64,000 nucleotides of DNA, from positions 266,003-330,002 of the forward strand of contig BCKL01000017.1 in the NCBI GenBank assembly GCA_001600635.1. Reading direction: 5' to 3'. The stretch comes from Leucosporidium creatinivorum (Eukaryota; Basidiomycota; Microbotryomycetes; Leucosporidiales; Leucosporidiaceae). Position numbers and translations under genes: made by a program. Of this stretch, positions 10,884 through 22,003 are shown in pieces (position 1 is the stretch's first letter; every line of letters begins with the position of its first letter). The notes under the pieces are model-generated. The model saw nothing but the letters and a program-made list of their open reading frames with translations, was not told the DNA's origin and made no database searches.

Positions 10884-13813
10884 CTACTCCTCCTCCTTCT
10901 CCTTCTCAATCATTCCCCTCTGCACCACCTCCTCCTCAACGCACTTCCTCATCGCCTCCAACCAGACTTCCATCCTACTCCCCTGCCCTCCGGCGCCGCC
11001 GAGGGAGAGAGAAGAGGACATGCCGAGGTGCCGAGCGTGCGCGAGGACGGGTAGTCGGCGAAGGGTGCGGCCGGAGAATTGTTGGTTCTGTTTTGTTAGC
11101 AAGCGGAGCGAGAGGAGGGGAGGGGAGAGGTGGAGGTGGGTCAGCGAGGCAAGGAAGGGAGAGCGAGAAGGAGAGAGAGAGAGAGAAAACGGACCTGACA
11201 AGCGTGCGCCAGGTCGTAGAGAGTAGAGGAGCAGCGTTGATCCCTATCCACCGGGTCCACTCCCGTATCCCTCAGCAGGACAATTTGTTTCCAATCGAGG
11301 AGGGTCTGTTCGCGGCACCGCACCGCACCGCACCAGGCCACAATCAGCTCGGCGCACAAGGAGAGAGAGGGAGCGAGCGAGAAAGGGGACGAGAACGAAC
11401 GACTGGTGATATCAACCCCGCGCGCATGATCTCTTTGAGACAGGATTGGAGGATCCAGTAGACTGCTTGAGGGGGCGGGCTGCTCGGTCGGTCGGTCGGT
11501 CACTTGTCGTCAGCTTTTGGTTCTCTGCGCGCGCGCGCCGGGGAGAGGAGGAGAGGAGAGGGAGGAAGAGGGGAGAGAGAGAGAGAGAGAGAGAGAGAAC
11601 AAGACTGACAGGCCAATGTACTGCTTGATATCCGCTCGGTCGATGAAGGCGCCGTCTGTTTCACCCAGGTGGCTCGGTCAGCTCGGCGCGGCTCGGCTTG
11701 GCGCTCGACGCGGGAAGGAGGAGGGGAAGGGAGAAAAGAGGACGAAAGAAGGGGCGAGAGAGGAGGAATGGAGGAGGAGGACCAAGGGAGAGAGAGAGAG
11801 AGAGGACCGAACCGATAGCAGCGGACAAATTCGAAGTGGTCATGACGAGGACGTTCTTGCGGTGCTTGAGCTTGTCGAGTTGGGTCAGGAGGGCGTTGAC
11901 AACCTGTAGTCGTGTTGAAGCGAGCCGAGGGAGGCGAGGGGCGGTGAATGAGAGGAGGGCGATGCGAGGGGAGGTCAGCGAGGAAGCGAAGGAGAGAGGG
12001 AGCGAGAGGGAGAGAGCGAGAGATAGGGAGAGAGAGACGACGACGAACCCTCAGCGCATCGCTCGGCTCTTTGCCCGACATAGCTCCCGCCCTCGCCGCC
12101 GTGAGACTCTCGACTTCATCTGCTCATCCAAGGGCATCAACAGGTCGGTCGGTCGGTCAGCTCCCCTTCTCTCTTCTTCTTCCTCCTCCTTCTCCCTCCT
12201 CTCCCACGCTCGCCCGCCCCCCTCGACGCTCGCACTCGGCTCCGGCCCTGCAACTCACCAATCAACACCACGACAAACCCACTCTCATCCTCGACCATCT
12301 CGGTCACCTGGGCGAACAACCTCTGCACCAACTTGCCAGACTCGGAGAACCATTTCGAGAAGAGCGAGTGCGAGTTGATTTCGATGAGCTTGCCGTGCTG
12401 GTATCTGTTGCGAGCAATGGACGTTAGTATGGACCGTTTTGGAGGAAAGAAGAGGAGAGAGAGAAGAGAGAGAAACGAACCGGTCCGAGAGACGGATCGC
12501 GAGTTTTTGAGCCAACGCTCGGCAGAGGGAGGTTTTGCCCGTCCCTGGGGGGCCGTGGAGGAGGACGACGCTACAGCACACACACACACACCAAAGTCAA
12601 CAACAGCTCAGCTCAGCTCCACCCCGAGCGCGAGAGAGAGAGAAAAGGACCCACCGATTCCAAGTGACGATATTAAAATCGACCATTGCGTCGCTGAAGA
12701 GCATGGTGCTATAGATGTAGCCGAGCAAATTGCCTTTGACGTCCCCATCGTACACGAGGGTATCCCACAGTCCCTCGAGGCTTCGACTCGGCAGCTGGAG
12801 GACCGAGGCGGCGGGTACGTCGTCCCCTTCTTCTCCTTCTCCTTCTCCATCTTGGTCGCCCGAGGCAGAGGTGGAGAATTCCGAGAGTTGCGAGGAGGAG
12901 GGAGGTTGGTAGACGTGGATTATGAGGGTGACGTGCGAGAGGTGGACGGCGATTTCGGGGATGGCTGATCGACCGTCGACCGCAACGCCACATAGCTCGT
13001 CAGCGAGGGGAAGGAGAAGGCGGAGAGAGAAGAAGAAGAGACGAACCACATTCGCCAATCCAGATCCTCTCGACATGCTTATCCAACGCAGCGACCTCCC
13101 TCCAATCCTCGAGCTCGGAATTGATCATTAGGGTTTCGTACTCCTGATCCAGGTGATGGGCCACTAATGCGCGCACGCGGGAGAAGAGGAGCGACGTGGA
13201 CGAAGGGGGCTTCATTCGGACTTCGACTGTTCGGTCGGGGTGGGGTGGGGTGGGTGAGGGTCAGCGAAGCGAGGCCGAGGAGAGAGGGAGGGAGGGAGAG
13301 AGGGGGCGCACTGTGTAGAGGTACTCGTTCCCTATCCGAGCTGCTAGCGAGGGAGGAACTGGTCGTCGAAGCACTCATTCCCCCCTCCCCCTCCCCCTCC
13401 TCGGCTGGTCCTCCTCCTCCGCCCCTCAGCCGCCTCGTTGCTTCGTCCTGCTCCTCCTCTGTAGCATCCTCACTCTGCAACTCCATCGACACGTCCTCCC
13501 CTTCCCCTTCCCCCGTAACACTCTGCTGCTGCTCCTCCCCAGCTGCTCCGAGTCGCTCAACATGCTGCTCCCCTCGTGCAGCTCCCTCCCAGACATTCGG
13601 ACTGCTCGACCCTTGGAACCTCACTCCTCCTCCTCCATTATTATTCTCGTCCGGCAGCAGTTTCCTAGTCCCATTCTGCGGTGATTTGAGCGCCGGCTTG
13701 AGCCCTGTTGTAGCTGTAGCCGTATTGTTGGACGGCGAGTTGTTGGACGAGACGCGTGAGCAAGGCGAGAGAGGGGAGAGAGGTGCGGGTGGGGCGAATT
13801 CGAGGACTGGCAT
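10884..13813 (-). CDS. PCH2: PCH2/TRIP13 AAA+ ATPase, HORMA-protein remodeller
   Basis: Pch2/TRIP13 is a hexameric AAA+ ATPase that remodels HORMA-domain proteins (Hop1, Mad2) in the meiotic checkpoint and the spindle checkpoint. Eleven exons can be followed on the minus strand. Exon 1 (start MPVLEFAPP at 13813) is low complexity and acidic. Exon 2 begins [18 protein letters not shown], the N-terminal domain. Later exons give [40 protein letters not shown] (Walker A), [27 protein letters not shown] (Walker B, with the two acidic residues across an intron), [11 protein letters not shown] (sensor 1), [12 protein letters not shown] (arginine-finger region) and [15 protein letters not shown] (sensor 2). 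All ATPase motifs are intact. The stop is at 10884-10886. A longer start at 13966 is possible but has no family support. Its introns carry unusually long CT tracts directly after the donor site. Its presence suggests the fungus has a meiotic cycle. Confidence 0.95.
11158..12645 (+). repeat. GA microsatellites within PCH2 introns
   Basis: Runs of GA (CT on the coding strand) occur near 11158-11186, 11573-11600, 11788-11804, 11978-12033, 12442-12475 and 12630-12645. Each lies in a different PCH2 intron, close to its 5' splice site. Two introns also hold a GTCGG tandem motif (near 11484-11501 and 12143-12159). Confidence 0.8.
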
Positions 13814-13988
13814 TGAGCGCGCTGTAGGACGGTAGGAAGCGACGTGTAGAGCTGAAAGCGACGAGGAGGAGGTGAGAGGAGGAAGAGAAGCGACGCGAGC
13901 TGTTTCGCCCTTCTCTTCTCCCTTGTACCGTATCGTCGTCGTCTCAGTCAGCCCGGCCAGAGTCAATTTCTGTACCCTTTCATCTGTT

Positions 13989-14845
13989 ATGACCTCCCTC
14001 TCAAGCCCCTGCCCTCTCCCTCTGGACCCACCACCTCATTTCCACCCGCTCCACCCACACCTGTACCGTTCCTCCTCTCTCACCTCCCAGCACCTGCCCT
14101 TTCTCCGGACCCTCCAACTCACGTCCATCCTCTCACTCGGTCCAGAACTCCCTTCCAGGGCCTTACACCAATTCTGCACTCAAGCCAACGGCATCAGGTT
14201 CCTTCATCTGGGAGCGGGCAGGGGGAGGGAAATGGCAGATTGGAGGCCCGTGAGGGACGAGGTTATCAAAGAGGCGTTGGAATATGTACTGTTGAAGGGG
14301 AATATGCCGTGCTTGGTTATGGATCAGTGAGTTCGGCTTTGGCTTTGGCGTGGCGCGAGGAGGGCAGGGGAAGGAGCGCCGAGCCCTACTAATGGGGGCC
14401 GAGATGAGATGAGGTGGATCAAGCTGACTAGGTTTTAAATTGATTAGATCCGGCATCCACGAGACGGGCATCCTCGTAGGCTGTCTGCGGAAACTAGAGC
14501 GCTGGACCCTCAGCGCCGTGCTCGCCGAGGTAACGCTCCCTAACTTGCACCTCCCACCTCCCTCCTCCCTCCTCCCGCATGCCGTCACTAACGTCCCTCC
14601 CTCTCCTTCCCTCTCCTCCTCTCTCCCCTCCCCGCCCTCACCACGAGCAGTACGCCTCCCTCGCCGGCTCTCGCACGCGCGGTACCAACGAGCAATTCAT
14701 CGAGCTGTTTGATACCGATTTGGTCGTCATTCCGAGCAAGGAGGAGCGGGTTGAGTGGTTTGAGGATCCGGTGGAGGAGAGGGAGGAGAGGGAGAGGGAG
14801 CGGGCAAAGGCGATCAAAGTGAAGGAGGGTGGGAAGGGGCGGTGA
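13989..14845 (+). CDS. Siw14/Oca-family protein with degenerate catalytic loop (pseudophosphatase)
   Basis: The protein of 204 residues has the full fold of the fungal Siw14/Oca tyrosine-phosphatase-like family, some members of which act on inositol pyrophosphates. Family landmarks are HLYRSSS (residues 24-30), the Leu-rich FLRTLQLTSILSLGPE, and LVGCLRKLERWTLSAVLAEY followed by NEQFIELFDTDL. In active members the loop reads HCNxGxHRTG. Here it reads MDQSGIHETG, so the nucleophilic Cys is Asp and the phosphate-binding Arg is Glu. The loop is split by an intron (14327-14447); a second intron is 14530-14650. The exons sum to 205 codons including the stop, so the model is consistent. Yeast Oca proteins form a complex and some members lack catalytic residues; this gene is most like that group (Oca2/Oca4/Oca6 type). 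A scaffold or regulatory role is inferred. It diverges from PCH2, 175 bases away. Confidence 0.85.
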
Positions 14846-15819
14846 GGAGAGAGAAGGAGAGAGAGGACTGGTGAGTGCCTCTCGTGTCCTCGAGTCGGAG
14901 CGCTGCGACGAGTCGTTCGGTCGCTGATCCGTCTCCCGGTCCTCTAAGGCTTCAGCGCCATACCCTTCGCGCGTCCCTCCCTCCCTCCCTCCCTCCCTCC
15001 GCCGAGGCGCCAACAGCATCGCCGCCAGCAAGAATCGACTCGACGCATCTCCAGCAGATTCCTGCACGTCCCGACGTCAACAAGGCGTCCAGATTCTGAG
15101 TCAGGCGCTCGACAGTGGATTCGACTCGGCCGAGCACTGCAGGGCGGAGCGGCACGATGAGCGAGGAGGGTATGCTCACTCGCCCAGGACCGTCCAGTAG
15201 ATACCGCCTAATGAGCCGCGTAATGCGCAACCGTCCGAGTCGAAGGCTCATTGGATGAAGGGCGAGGAACCGAGGAGGAATCGAGCGAGCGACTCGGAGC
15301 GCCAAACGTCGGTCGCCGGCAGGCCTACCGCTGCGCAGCGGACCGCTGGAAGCCCTCGATGACCCATATTCTACCGACTCTCTTCGCTGCTCCTACATTT
15401 GTCGGCTTGTAAGTTCTGCTTGCTGAGAATGGCCGGGCGCTATCTGGCGACGCCGAGAATTCGAAAAGGGTGCGAAGCTGCTTTGTCGTCTTTTGGGAGT
15501 TTGCTGGGAGAGCGAGATTTCGATAGGCGGTTCAGGTTACATCCAAAGCACCGCTGCACGGGACCAGAGCGCTTTCCGCAGCGGTTCACCGTTTGAGTCT
15601 CTCGGCCAGCTGCTCGCGAAGGGTCCAATCTTGCTCGGTCGGGCCTGTAGTCGAGCTGGCCGGTGTTGGGGCAGCTTTCCGAAGCTTTCGGATCTGTACT
15701 AAACTAGCTATACCTCCAGGCGAGCTAGTGAGATGCACCTTCCCACTCGAGGCCAAGCGACACGCTTTGCTTTGCCCTCGAGCTCTCTTCTCTCGACCAC
15801 ACCCTCCGTCGCCCTCATC
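14846..15819. other. intergenic region, no gene recognised
   Basis: This 970-base gap contains a CCCT tandem run at about 14973-15000 (seven units) and several short open frames on both strands with no convincing composition or domain. The last 100 bases are the 5' leader and promoter of ATP4. No tRNA was recognised. Confidence 0.5.
14973..15000 (+). repeat. CCCT tandem repeat, seven units
   Basis: Seven tandem CCCT units occur in the intergenic region upstream of the ATP synthase subunit b gene. Confidence 0.85.
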
Positions 15820-17026
15820 ATGTTCGCCGCTCGTGTCGCTCTCCGGGCTGCTGCTCGTCCCTCGGCTCTCCAGGCGTATGTAACAGTCTCTCATCCTGTA
15901 GCCTTGTATCCTTGCTAACCCTCCCTCTGGTGTCCAAAGCGTGCGCTTCTCGTCTACCCAAACCCCAGCGTCCAAGGCCTCCTCCCTCCTCGACGCCCTC
16001 CCCGGCAACTCGTTGGTCTCCAAGACGGGTATCGTCACCCTCACCGCCGCCACCGCCGCCGCTGGAATCTCGTCCGAGCTGTTCGTCTTGAACGAGGAGG
16101 TGGTCATCTTGGGATCCTTTGTCGTCTTCCTTGGATACGTCTCCAGCTTGATCAGGCAGCCTTATGCCGAGTGGGCGGATGGTCAGATTGAGGTTAGTTC
16201 TTGCTTTCGCTCTTCTCTCTCTGGTGGACTACAGAAGGCAGGGCAGCTGCTGAGCGTTGAGCTGGCGGGCGGGCAGACTCGGATGGGCGACGCGTTTCTC
16301 TAGGGACTGGATGGAAGCTCACATGTCTCTTCTGTATCGCTATGTGATTTACACATTGAGTAGAAGGTCAAGACGATCCTCAACACCGCTCGCGAGGGCC
16401 ACACCGACGCCGTCAAGGGCCGCATCGACAACGTCGGCGAGCTCAAGGATGTCGAGGCCTTGACCAAGACCCTCTTCGACTTGTCCAAGGTGCGTTTCTC
16501 CTGCTGCTTCCCTGCCCCCTCTGTAGTGAACCTCGCTGACGCTCGACTTACACACACACACAGCAAACCGCTCAACTCGAGCACGAGACCTTCGCCCTGA
16601 AGCAGCAAGCGACCCTCACTGCCGAAGTCAAGTCGGTCCTCGACTCTTGGGTCCGCCACGAGGCCCAGGTGCGCGAGGCCGAGCAGCGCGAGCTCGTCCA
16701 GACTGTCCTCGCCAATGTCCAGAAGCAGCTCGGTGATAAGAAGTTGCAGCGCGATATCCTTGCCGCTGGAGTGGCCGAGATTGAGAGTGAGTTCGGGGGT
16801 TGCGTCTTTTGGGTTGACGGTGGGGAGGAAGGTGGATGGGGATGGGAGGGGTGCTCCGAGGGGAAGGAGGAGGAAGGAGATCGTACAGATCTCACTTCTC
16901 GGTGGAGATTTCGACCGACGGAGACGGCGACGGCGCAACCCAACTTCGGCGCGCTTCGAGCTCAATGCGCTAACCACCTCCCTCTCCCTCTCTACTACAG
17001 CCCTCGTCAAGAACAAGGCCATCTAA
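15820..17026 (+). CDS. ATP4: mitochondrial ATP synthase subunit b (Fo stator)
   Basis: Subunit b forms the peripheral stalk that holds F1 still against the rotating c-ring in the inner membrane. The start at 15820 gives an Ala/Arg-rich presequence (MFAARVALRAAARPSALQA), split from VRFSSTQTPASKASSLLDAL by intron 15876-15939. A hydrophobic pair of helices follows (ELFVLNEEVVILGSFVVFLG), then YAEWADGQIEKVKTILNTAR and a long Lys/Glu/Gln-rich helix. Exons are 15820-15875, 15940-16192, 16364-16489, 16564-16786 and 17001-17026. They total 228 codons including the TAA stop at 17024, and every junction keeps frame. The length of 227 residues fits the family. The last intron is long for this locus (214 bases) and isolates the final eight codons. 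Confidence 0.95.
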
Positions 17027-17698
17027 ATCACCTTCCCCTTTCCCTACCACCCATCGACATAACGTCAATCATTCCGAAGGAGGAGGCGATAGATATGCGC
17101 ACGAGAGGGAGGGAAATGCGCAAGGAGAGGATGAGAGGAGCAGGAGCATGGAGGAGGAGCAAGTAAAATGATGAAGGAAAGAAGCAGGCCGTTGAATCCG
17201 TATCTCGAGGTCCGGAGGTCGGAGAGGCGTGAGAAGGCAGCCGGGTCGAGCGAGCGAGACTTGGTCGCCAGTTGAGCCCTGCAGGCCAGTAAGCCAGCGA
17301 GCGAGCGACCTGCTCCTAGGTGGACCGTACGGGAATTCACGCTCACCTCATTAACGAGGGTTGACGCGCCCAGCCTGAACTGCTCGGCGCCGAGCTCTTG
17401 CCGACAGCTGCTTCGCATGCTGGAGCAACCACACAACACTTCTACCTGCCTCGCCACTGGCTTTCTTCAGCTATCTCTCGCTCGCCAGTCTCGCCGGCTC
17501 GACTGAGCTCGGCGCTGCAGACGAAATGCAACGAGGGGGGGGGGAATCTGCACTGCAAGCGAAGCGAAACGAAACGAAACGAAGTGGGGGAAAGCTGAAG
17601 GGGGGGAAGGGGGGAGCAAACGAGACAGAGAAGTGGGGTAGCACTACTATCAAGCGGAGCGAGCATCAAGCCATCGCATCACATCTCCACCTCGGCGC
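17027..17698. other. convergent intergenic region with GAAAC repeat
   Basis: This stretch lies between the 3' ends of ATP4 and CSN7. It includes a run of nine Gs near 17535-17543 and a GAAAC microsatellite at about 17565-17580. No coding sequence is apparent. Confidence 0.5.
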
Positions 17699-19153
17699 TC
17701 AGATCCTCCCCCTCTTCCTCTGCCTCCCTCCAGCGCCATTAGGGCTTTTGGGCCCTCCCTTCCCTCCGCTGGGTCCATCATCCATCTCCACATCCCCTCC
17801 CTCCCCTCCCGCTCCTCCTCCTCCTCCAGCGATCCCACCCAACACCTTGCCTACACCTCCCATCCACCCTCCTCCTCCACCCTCGCTCTCCCCTCCCTTG
17901 CCTTTGGACTTGGCAGAAACCTCAGCAACCATCTTCTCGATCTGCTGGTTTTGCTGCGCGAGCGCATCGGCGGTAGCAGTCGCTTCGGCGGCGGTGGAGC
18001 TGAGGTGCGAGTCGAGGGAAGAGAGGAGGGTGCGAATGGTGGTGAGCCAGCAAGTGAGGGAGGTGGTAAGGTGGGCTACACTCGTCGCTCCCTGGCTTCT
18101 TCCTTCTCCATCGACGTCCATCGCCTCGCCCGTGCCAGTGGGCCTCACGTCCCTCCCGATAGAGCTGAGGACTTGAAGACGCCCCTCACGTTGGTCCAAG
18201 CGGCCTTTGAGGATGTTGGCGTAGAAGGCTTCGATGAGGAGGTCTTCAAGAGCGGGAATGGCGGTGGGGGGCAGGGAGAGGGATGTGAGGAGGTGGGAGT
18301 AGGGGATGATCTGGTTGGCCGGGCGGGGGACGAGGCAGCGCGCGAGGTGATGAGGTGGTGATGGGTAAGGCGGGGAGGGAAGGGGAGGACGGCGTTAGTG
18401 AGAGAGATAGGGAGATGGGGAGAAGGAAAAGCAACGTACGCGGGAGGAAAGAGCGAGCGAGAGGATCGTCAAGTGCTTGAGCTTGGTTTCTTGCGCCTTG
18501 TTGAGCGTGGGGAGCGAGTGGAGCGATTGCTTCTCTGTTGTAGGTGTAATGTACCCGTTGACTGTATCAGCTCCAGCTCGGCGAGAGAGAAGGAGAGAGG
18601 GGAGAACGAGCGCCGAACTGACCGAGATACTCCCCCCAAGTCCCATACGCAAAGATCTCCAACAACTTGTAGCTCGCCTTGTGCTGTTCGTGGTTCTTGA
18701 GCTGTTCACCCCAACATCACCCATTAGCTTCCCTTCCCCGAGCCGAGAGACAGAGACTCACATCGGCGATACTAGGCAAGGACAAGAGCTCGGAGAAGAC
18801 GTAGACGCCGGGGGCGGCGCAGGCTTGGGAGATGAGAGCTGCTGCTGAGGCGCCGCGGGCGGATTTGGCGAGGAGGGTCAAGGGCTGTAGCGGTTTGAGA
18901 GGTGGGAGTGGGGAGGGAGACGCGCATCAGCTTGAGCTCTTGAGGCTGCTTGGAGATAGGGCGAAGGCTTCTAGAACAGAAGGAGGGGAAGGTGTGTGCT
19001 ACAGAGCAGGATGAAACTAACCTCGAGCTTTGAAGGGACGCCAAAGACTGGACCAGCGGCGGCGACGGTAGGCTTGCGGGCGGTAGGAGCGGGAGGGGCT
19101 ACACGCTCTCCAATGGTGGTAGTAGCAGCGAAGTCATCTTCCATGTGAGTCAT
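17699..19153 (-). CDS. CSN7: COP9 signalosome subunit 7 (PCI domain)
   Basis: CSN7 is a PCI-domain subunit of the COP9 signalosome, which removes NEDD8 from cullins. The start at 19153 gives MTHMEDDFAATTTIGERVAP; a second Met at 19144 is equally possible. Following exons read LLAKSARGASAAALISQACA, then LKNHEQHKASYKLLEIFAYG and TWGEYL, a CSN7 hallmark. The PCI winged-helix part reads IIPYSHLLTSLSL, ALEDLLIEAFYANILKGRLD and QREGRLQVLSSIGRDVRP, which is diagnostic. After this the protein has a helical stretch (LAQQNQQIEKMVAEVSAK) and a Gly-rich basic tail ending GRQRKRGRI. The stop is TGA at 17699-17701. About five introns interrupt it. It diverges from FPGS with only about 100 bases between the outermost starts. 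Confidence 0.9.
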
Positions 19154-19249
19154 CTCTGTAGCCTTGTAGAGCTGAGAGCGAAGAGACGAGGGATTCGGCG
19201 GGAAGTCAAGAGGTGTTGAGCTGCTCGGGTTGGTTCTTACGCTCCGTCC

Positions 19250-21474
19250 ATGCGCTGCTCTTTGTCTGCTACATTACTACGCTTTTCAACGACAATTAGA
19301 CAGCTCCAGCCTACTCCTCGCTTCTACTACAGGATGGCATCCACTACTACTGCTTCTGCTTCCCCTCCCGGGCGCTCCTACGCCGACGCCATCACCCTCC
19401 TCAACTCGCTTCAATCCAACGCGGCAGTCATCGAAGCAATTCGTAAAGGAGGAGGGAAATCAGGTGATGCTCTCATGGCAGAGATGGTAGAATACTTGAC
19501 TAGGATCGGCTATCAGGTGCGCCCCCCTCCCCCTTCGCCGCGCTACTCCCGCTCACCCTCTCCTCTCCTTCCTAACACTACAGCCCGCCGACCTAAACCC
19601 TCTCAACGTCCTCCACATCACCGGCACAAAAGGCAAAGGGTCAACCTCAGCATTCACCGATTCCATCCTCCGCACGTTAGCTCCAGAGGCCAAGACAGGA
19701 TTGTACACTTCGCCTCATATGGTCGCTGTGAGGGAGAGGATCAGGATCAACGGCAAGCCGATTGAGGAGGACGTGTTTGCGAGGTACTTCTTTGAGGTGT
19801 GGGATCGGTTGGAGGGGAAGCCGGAGGTGAGTCGGAGCCAGCGCCGAGAGGGTTGAGGGAACGCCGAAGGAAAGCTGACACTGTCGGGATTGGCGCGACG
19901 CAGAGGAAGGACCCCGATACACCGGAGAAACCAGCCTACTTCCGCTACCTCACGATCCTCGCCTTCCACGTCTTCCTACAAGAGAAGGTGCGCTCTCTCC
20001 CTTCTCCTTTCCCTTCCTTCCCTCCCTCCCTCGCTCACCCCCCCTCTTGACGATGTATAGGTAGACGCCACGATCCTCGAAGTCGGCGTCGGAGGAACCT
20101 ACGACTCGACCAACATTGTTCCCTCGCCCCTCACTACGGGAGTCACCTCCCTCGGGATAGATCATGTCTTTGTGCTGGGAAAGACGTTGCCCGAGATTGC
20201 GGCGCAGAAGGGTGGGATCTATAAGGTGTGTGTGACCCATCTTCTCTCTCCTCTCCCTCTACTTCGCTCGCCGCCCCTACCGACTCGGCGGGTAGCTGAC
20301 CGCTCGCCTCCCTCCCCCTCCCTCCATCTCCTCGCTCCATCTCCAAAACCCAATGCTCATCGAACACCAAACAGCCCAACGTCCCTGCCCTCGCCATCTC
20401 TCAACCCTCGGAAGGGCTCGACGTCCTGCGTTCCCGAGCGGCCGAGCTAGGCGCTTCGAGCTTTACGGTGGTGCCCGAGCATCCCGAGTTGAAGGGGATC
20501 AGACTCGGTGCGTCGTTTTCCTCTCTCTTCCTCCTTCTTCCGACCCTGCTGCTTGAGGAGCGAGAGCGAAGCTGACGAGGACACTGGGGATGAAACAGGC
20601 CTAGCCGGCATCCACCAACGCACCAACGCCTCTCTCTCCATCGCTCTCGTCACTTCCTTCCTTTCCTCCCCTCGTCTTCCTTCCGCCTACGCCGCGCACG
20701 CTCTGCCTCATCCTACCTCCAACCCTCTCCCCTCCTCTCTCATCGCGCCCCAACCCTTGCCCGAGGCTTGTAGGAAGGGTCTGGAGGAGACCACTTGGCC
20801 CGGACGGTGCCAGGTCGAGCAGGATGCTGTCGTTGAGGGTGTGAGGTGGTACCTCGATGGAGCGCATACGGTCGAGAGTCTGAAGTGCTGTGGCGAGTGG
20901 TTTGGGGAGGGGGCTCTTGGGTCCGTTCTTTTCTCCCTTTGCTCCTTCTTCCTCGCTGACCTCCCCTTCCCCCACACAGCACCAAAAGTAGCAAGACTAC
21001 CCGCACCCTCGTCTTCAACTGCACCTCCGGCCGGTCGGGCGCTTCACTGCTCGGCACGCTGCTCGAGGCTCTCGCGACTCAGCCGTTCCAGCATGTCGTT
21101 TTCTGCACGAATACGACGTACAAGGAGGGTAGTAAGGGCGGTACGCTTTCCCTCTTCTTCTCTCTTCCCTCTGCCCCTCCCCTTCCTGCGAGCGCCGAAG
21201 CTGACCTCCCTCCCGCCCGCTCGCCCGTCGAGCAGATCTAGCCAACAACTCCATCTCCTCCTCCGACCTCGCCTCCCTCTCTGTGCAGCACGAGCTCGCC
21301 TCCGCTTGGGCTGAGCTCCAACCCTCCTCCTCGCAGGCCGAAGTGCACATCATCGGGTCCATCGAAGAGGCCGTAGAACTCGTTCGAGGGAACGGAGAGG
21401 GAGAGGTATTGGTCACGGGCAGTTTGCATCTTGTGGGGGGCGTTATGGAGGTTGCGGGGTTGAGTATTGATTGA
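19250..21474 (+). CDS. MET7: folylpolyglutamate synthase, probable dual mitochondrial/cytosolic product
   Basis: This enzyme adds glutamates to folates so that they are retained and used by one-carbon enzymes. The core includes the P-loop HITGTKGKGSTSAF, then TGLYTSPHMVAVRERIRING, VGVGGTYDSTN (metal- and folate-binding region), TSLGIDHVFVLGKTLPEIAA, WYLDGAHTVES (second ATP-site motif) and SLHLVGG near the end. Seven introns interrupt it; the first is 19517-19583. Two in-frame starts exist. The Met at 19250 adds 28 residues (MRCSLSATLLRFSTTIRQLQ and more), rich in Arg, Ser and Leu with no acidic residue, as in a mitochondrial presequence. The Met at 19334 (MASTTTASASPPGRSYADAI) gives a plain cytosolic form. 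Mammalian FPGS is known to make both forms from alternative starts. I use the longer start. The stop is TGA at 21472-21474. Confidence 0.93.
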
Positions 21475-22003
21475 TTCTGAGGGTTGATTGAGGGTGGAAT
21501 TGGAAGGCTTCAATGGCTCTGCTCGGCGACGCTTGGACGTGGGAGGAAGCTGCGAGCGAGAGATGGCGAGAGCTACTAGGAGTACTGTGTATTGTGGTAC
21601 TGCTTGTCAGTCTGGCTGCGCCCAGTCTGCTGCTCAGCTCGTCGAGCGAGCAATCGGACGACTCGGCGCCGAGCTCATAGGGGCCACATCTCTCTCTTCG
21701 GTTCGGCAGATTTTACCGCGCGATCAGTTCTTACGTGGTTTTGAGCGGCCAGGTACTTCCCGAGGCTTTGAACAATGAACGAGAGCGAGAACGGCTACTC
21801 GAGGTCTCCGAGAAGCGAGGGTCGAAAGCCCGAGAGGCTGAGGAGGGTTGGACTTGGCGACATCAGCAGAGTTCGGCACTACCGCACTACAGGACTACAG
21901 CACTCCCCTCCCCTCCTTCCCTCCCACTCTCACACTCACACTCTACTCTACTCCACCTCACCCGCCTCCCCAGCAAAGAGCCCCACAGCCAGCGCCTCAC
22001 AAG
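21475..22003. other. intergenic region and promoter of the ligase gene
   Basis: About 530 bases without a recognised gene. The right half, from about 21890, is CT- and CA-rich as expected for a 5' leader of the downstream acyl-CoA ligase gene. Confidence 0.5.

Noticed and set aside
13814-13966. Longer N-terminus of PCH2 from the Met at 13966
   Set aside because: The added residues have no family resemblance and reach into the divergent promoter; the Met at 13813 is preferred.
14952-15305. Minus-strand open frame upstream of ATP4
   Set aside because: It runs through a CCCT tandem repeat and shows no domain, intron or family resemblance.
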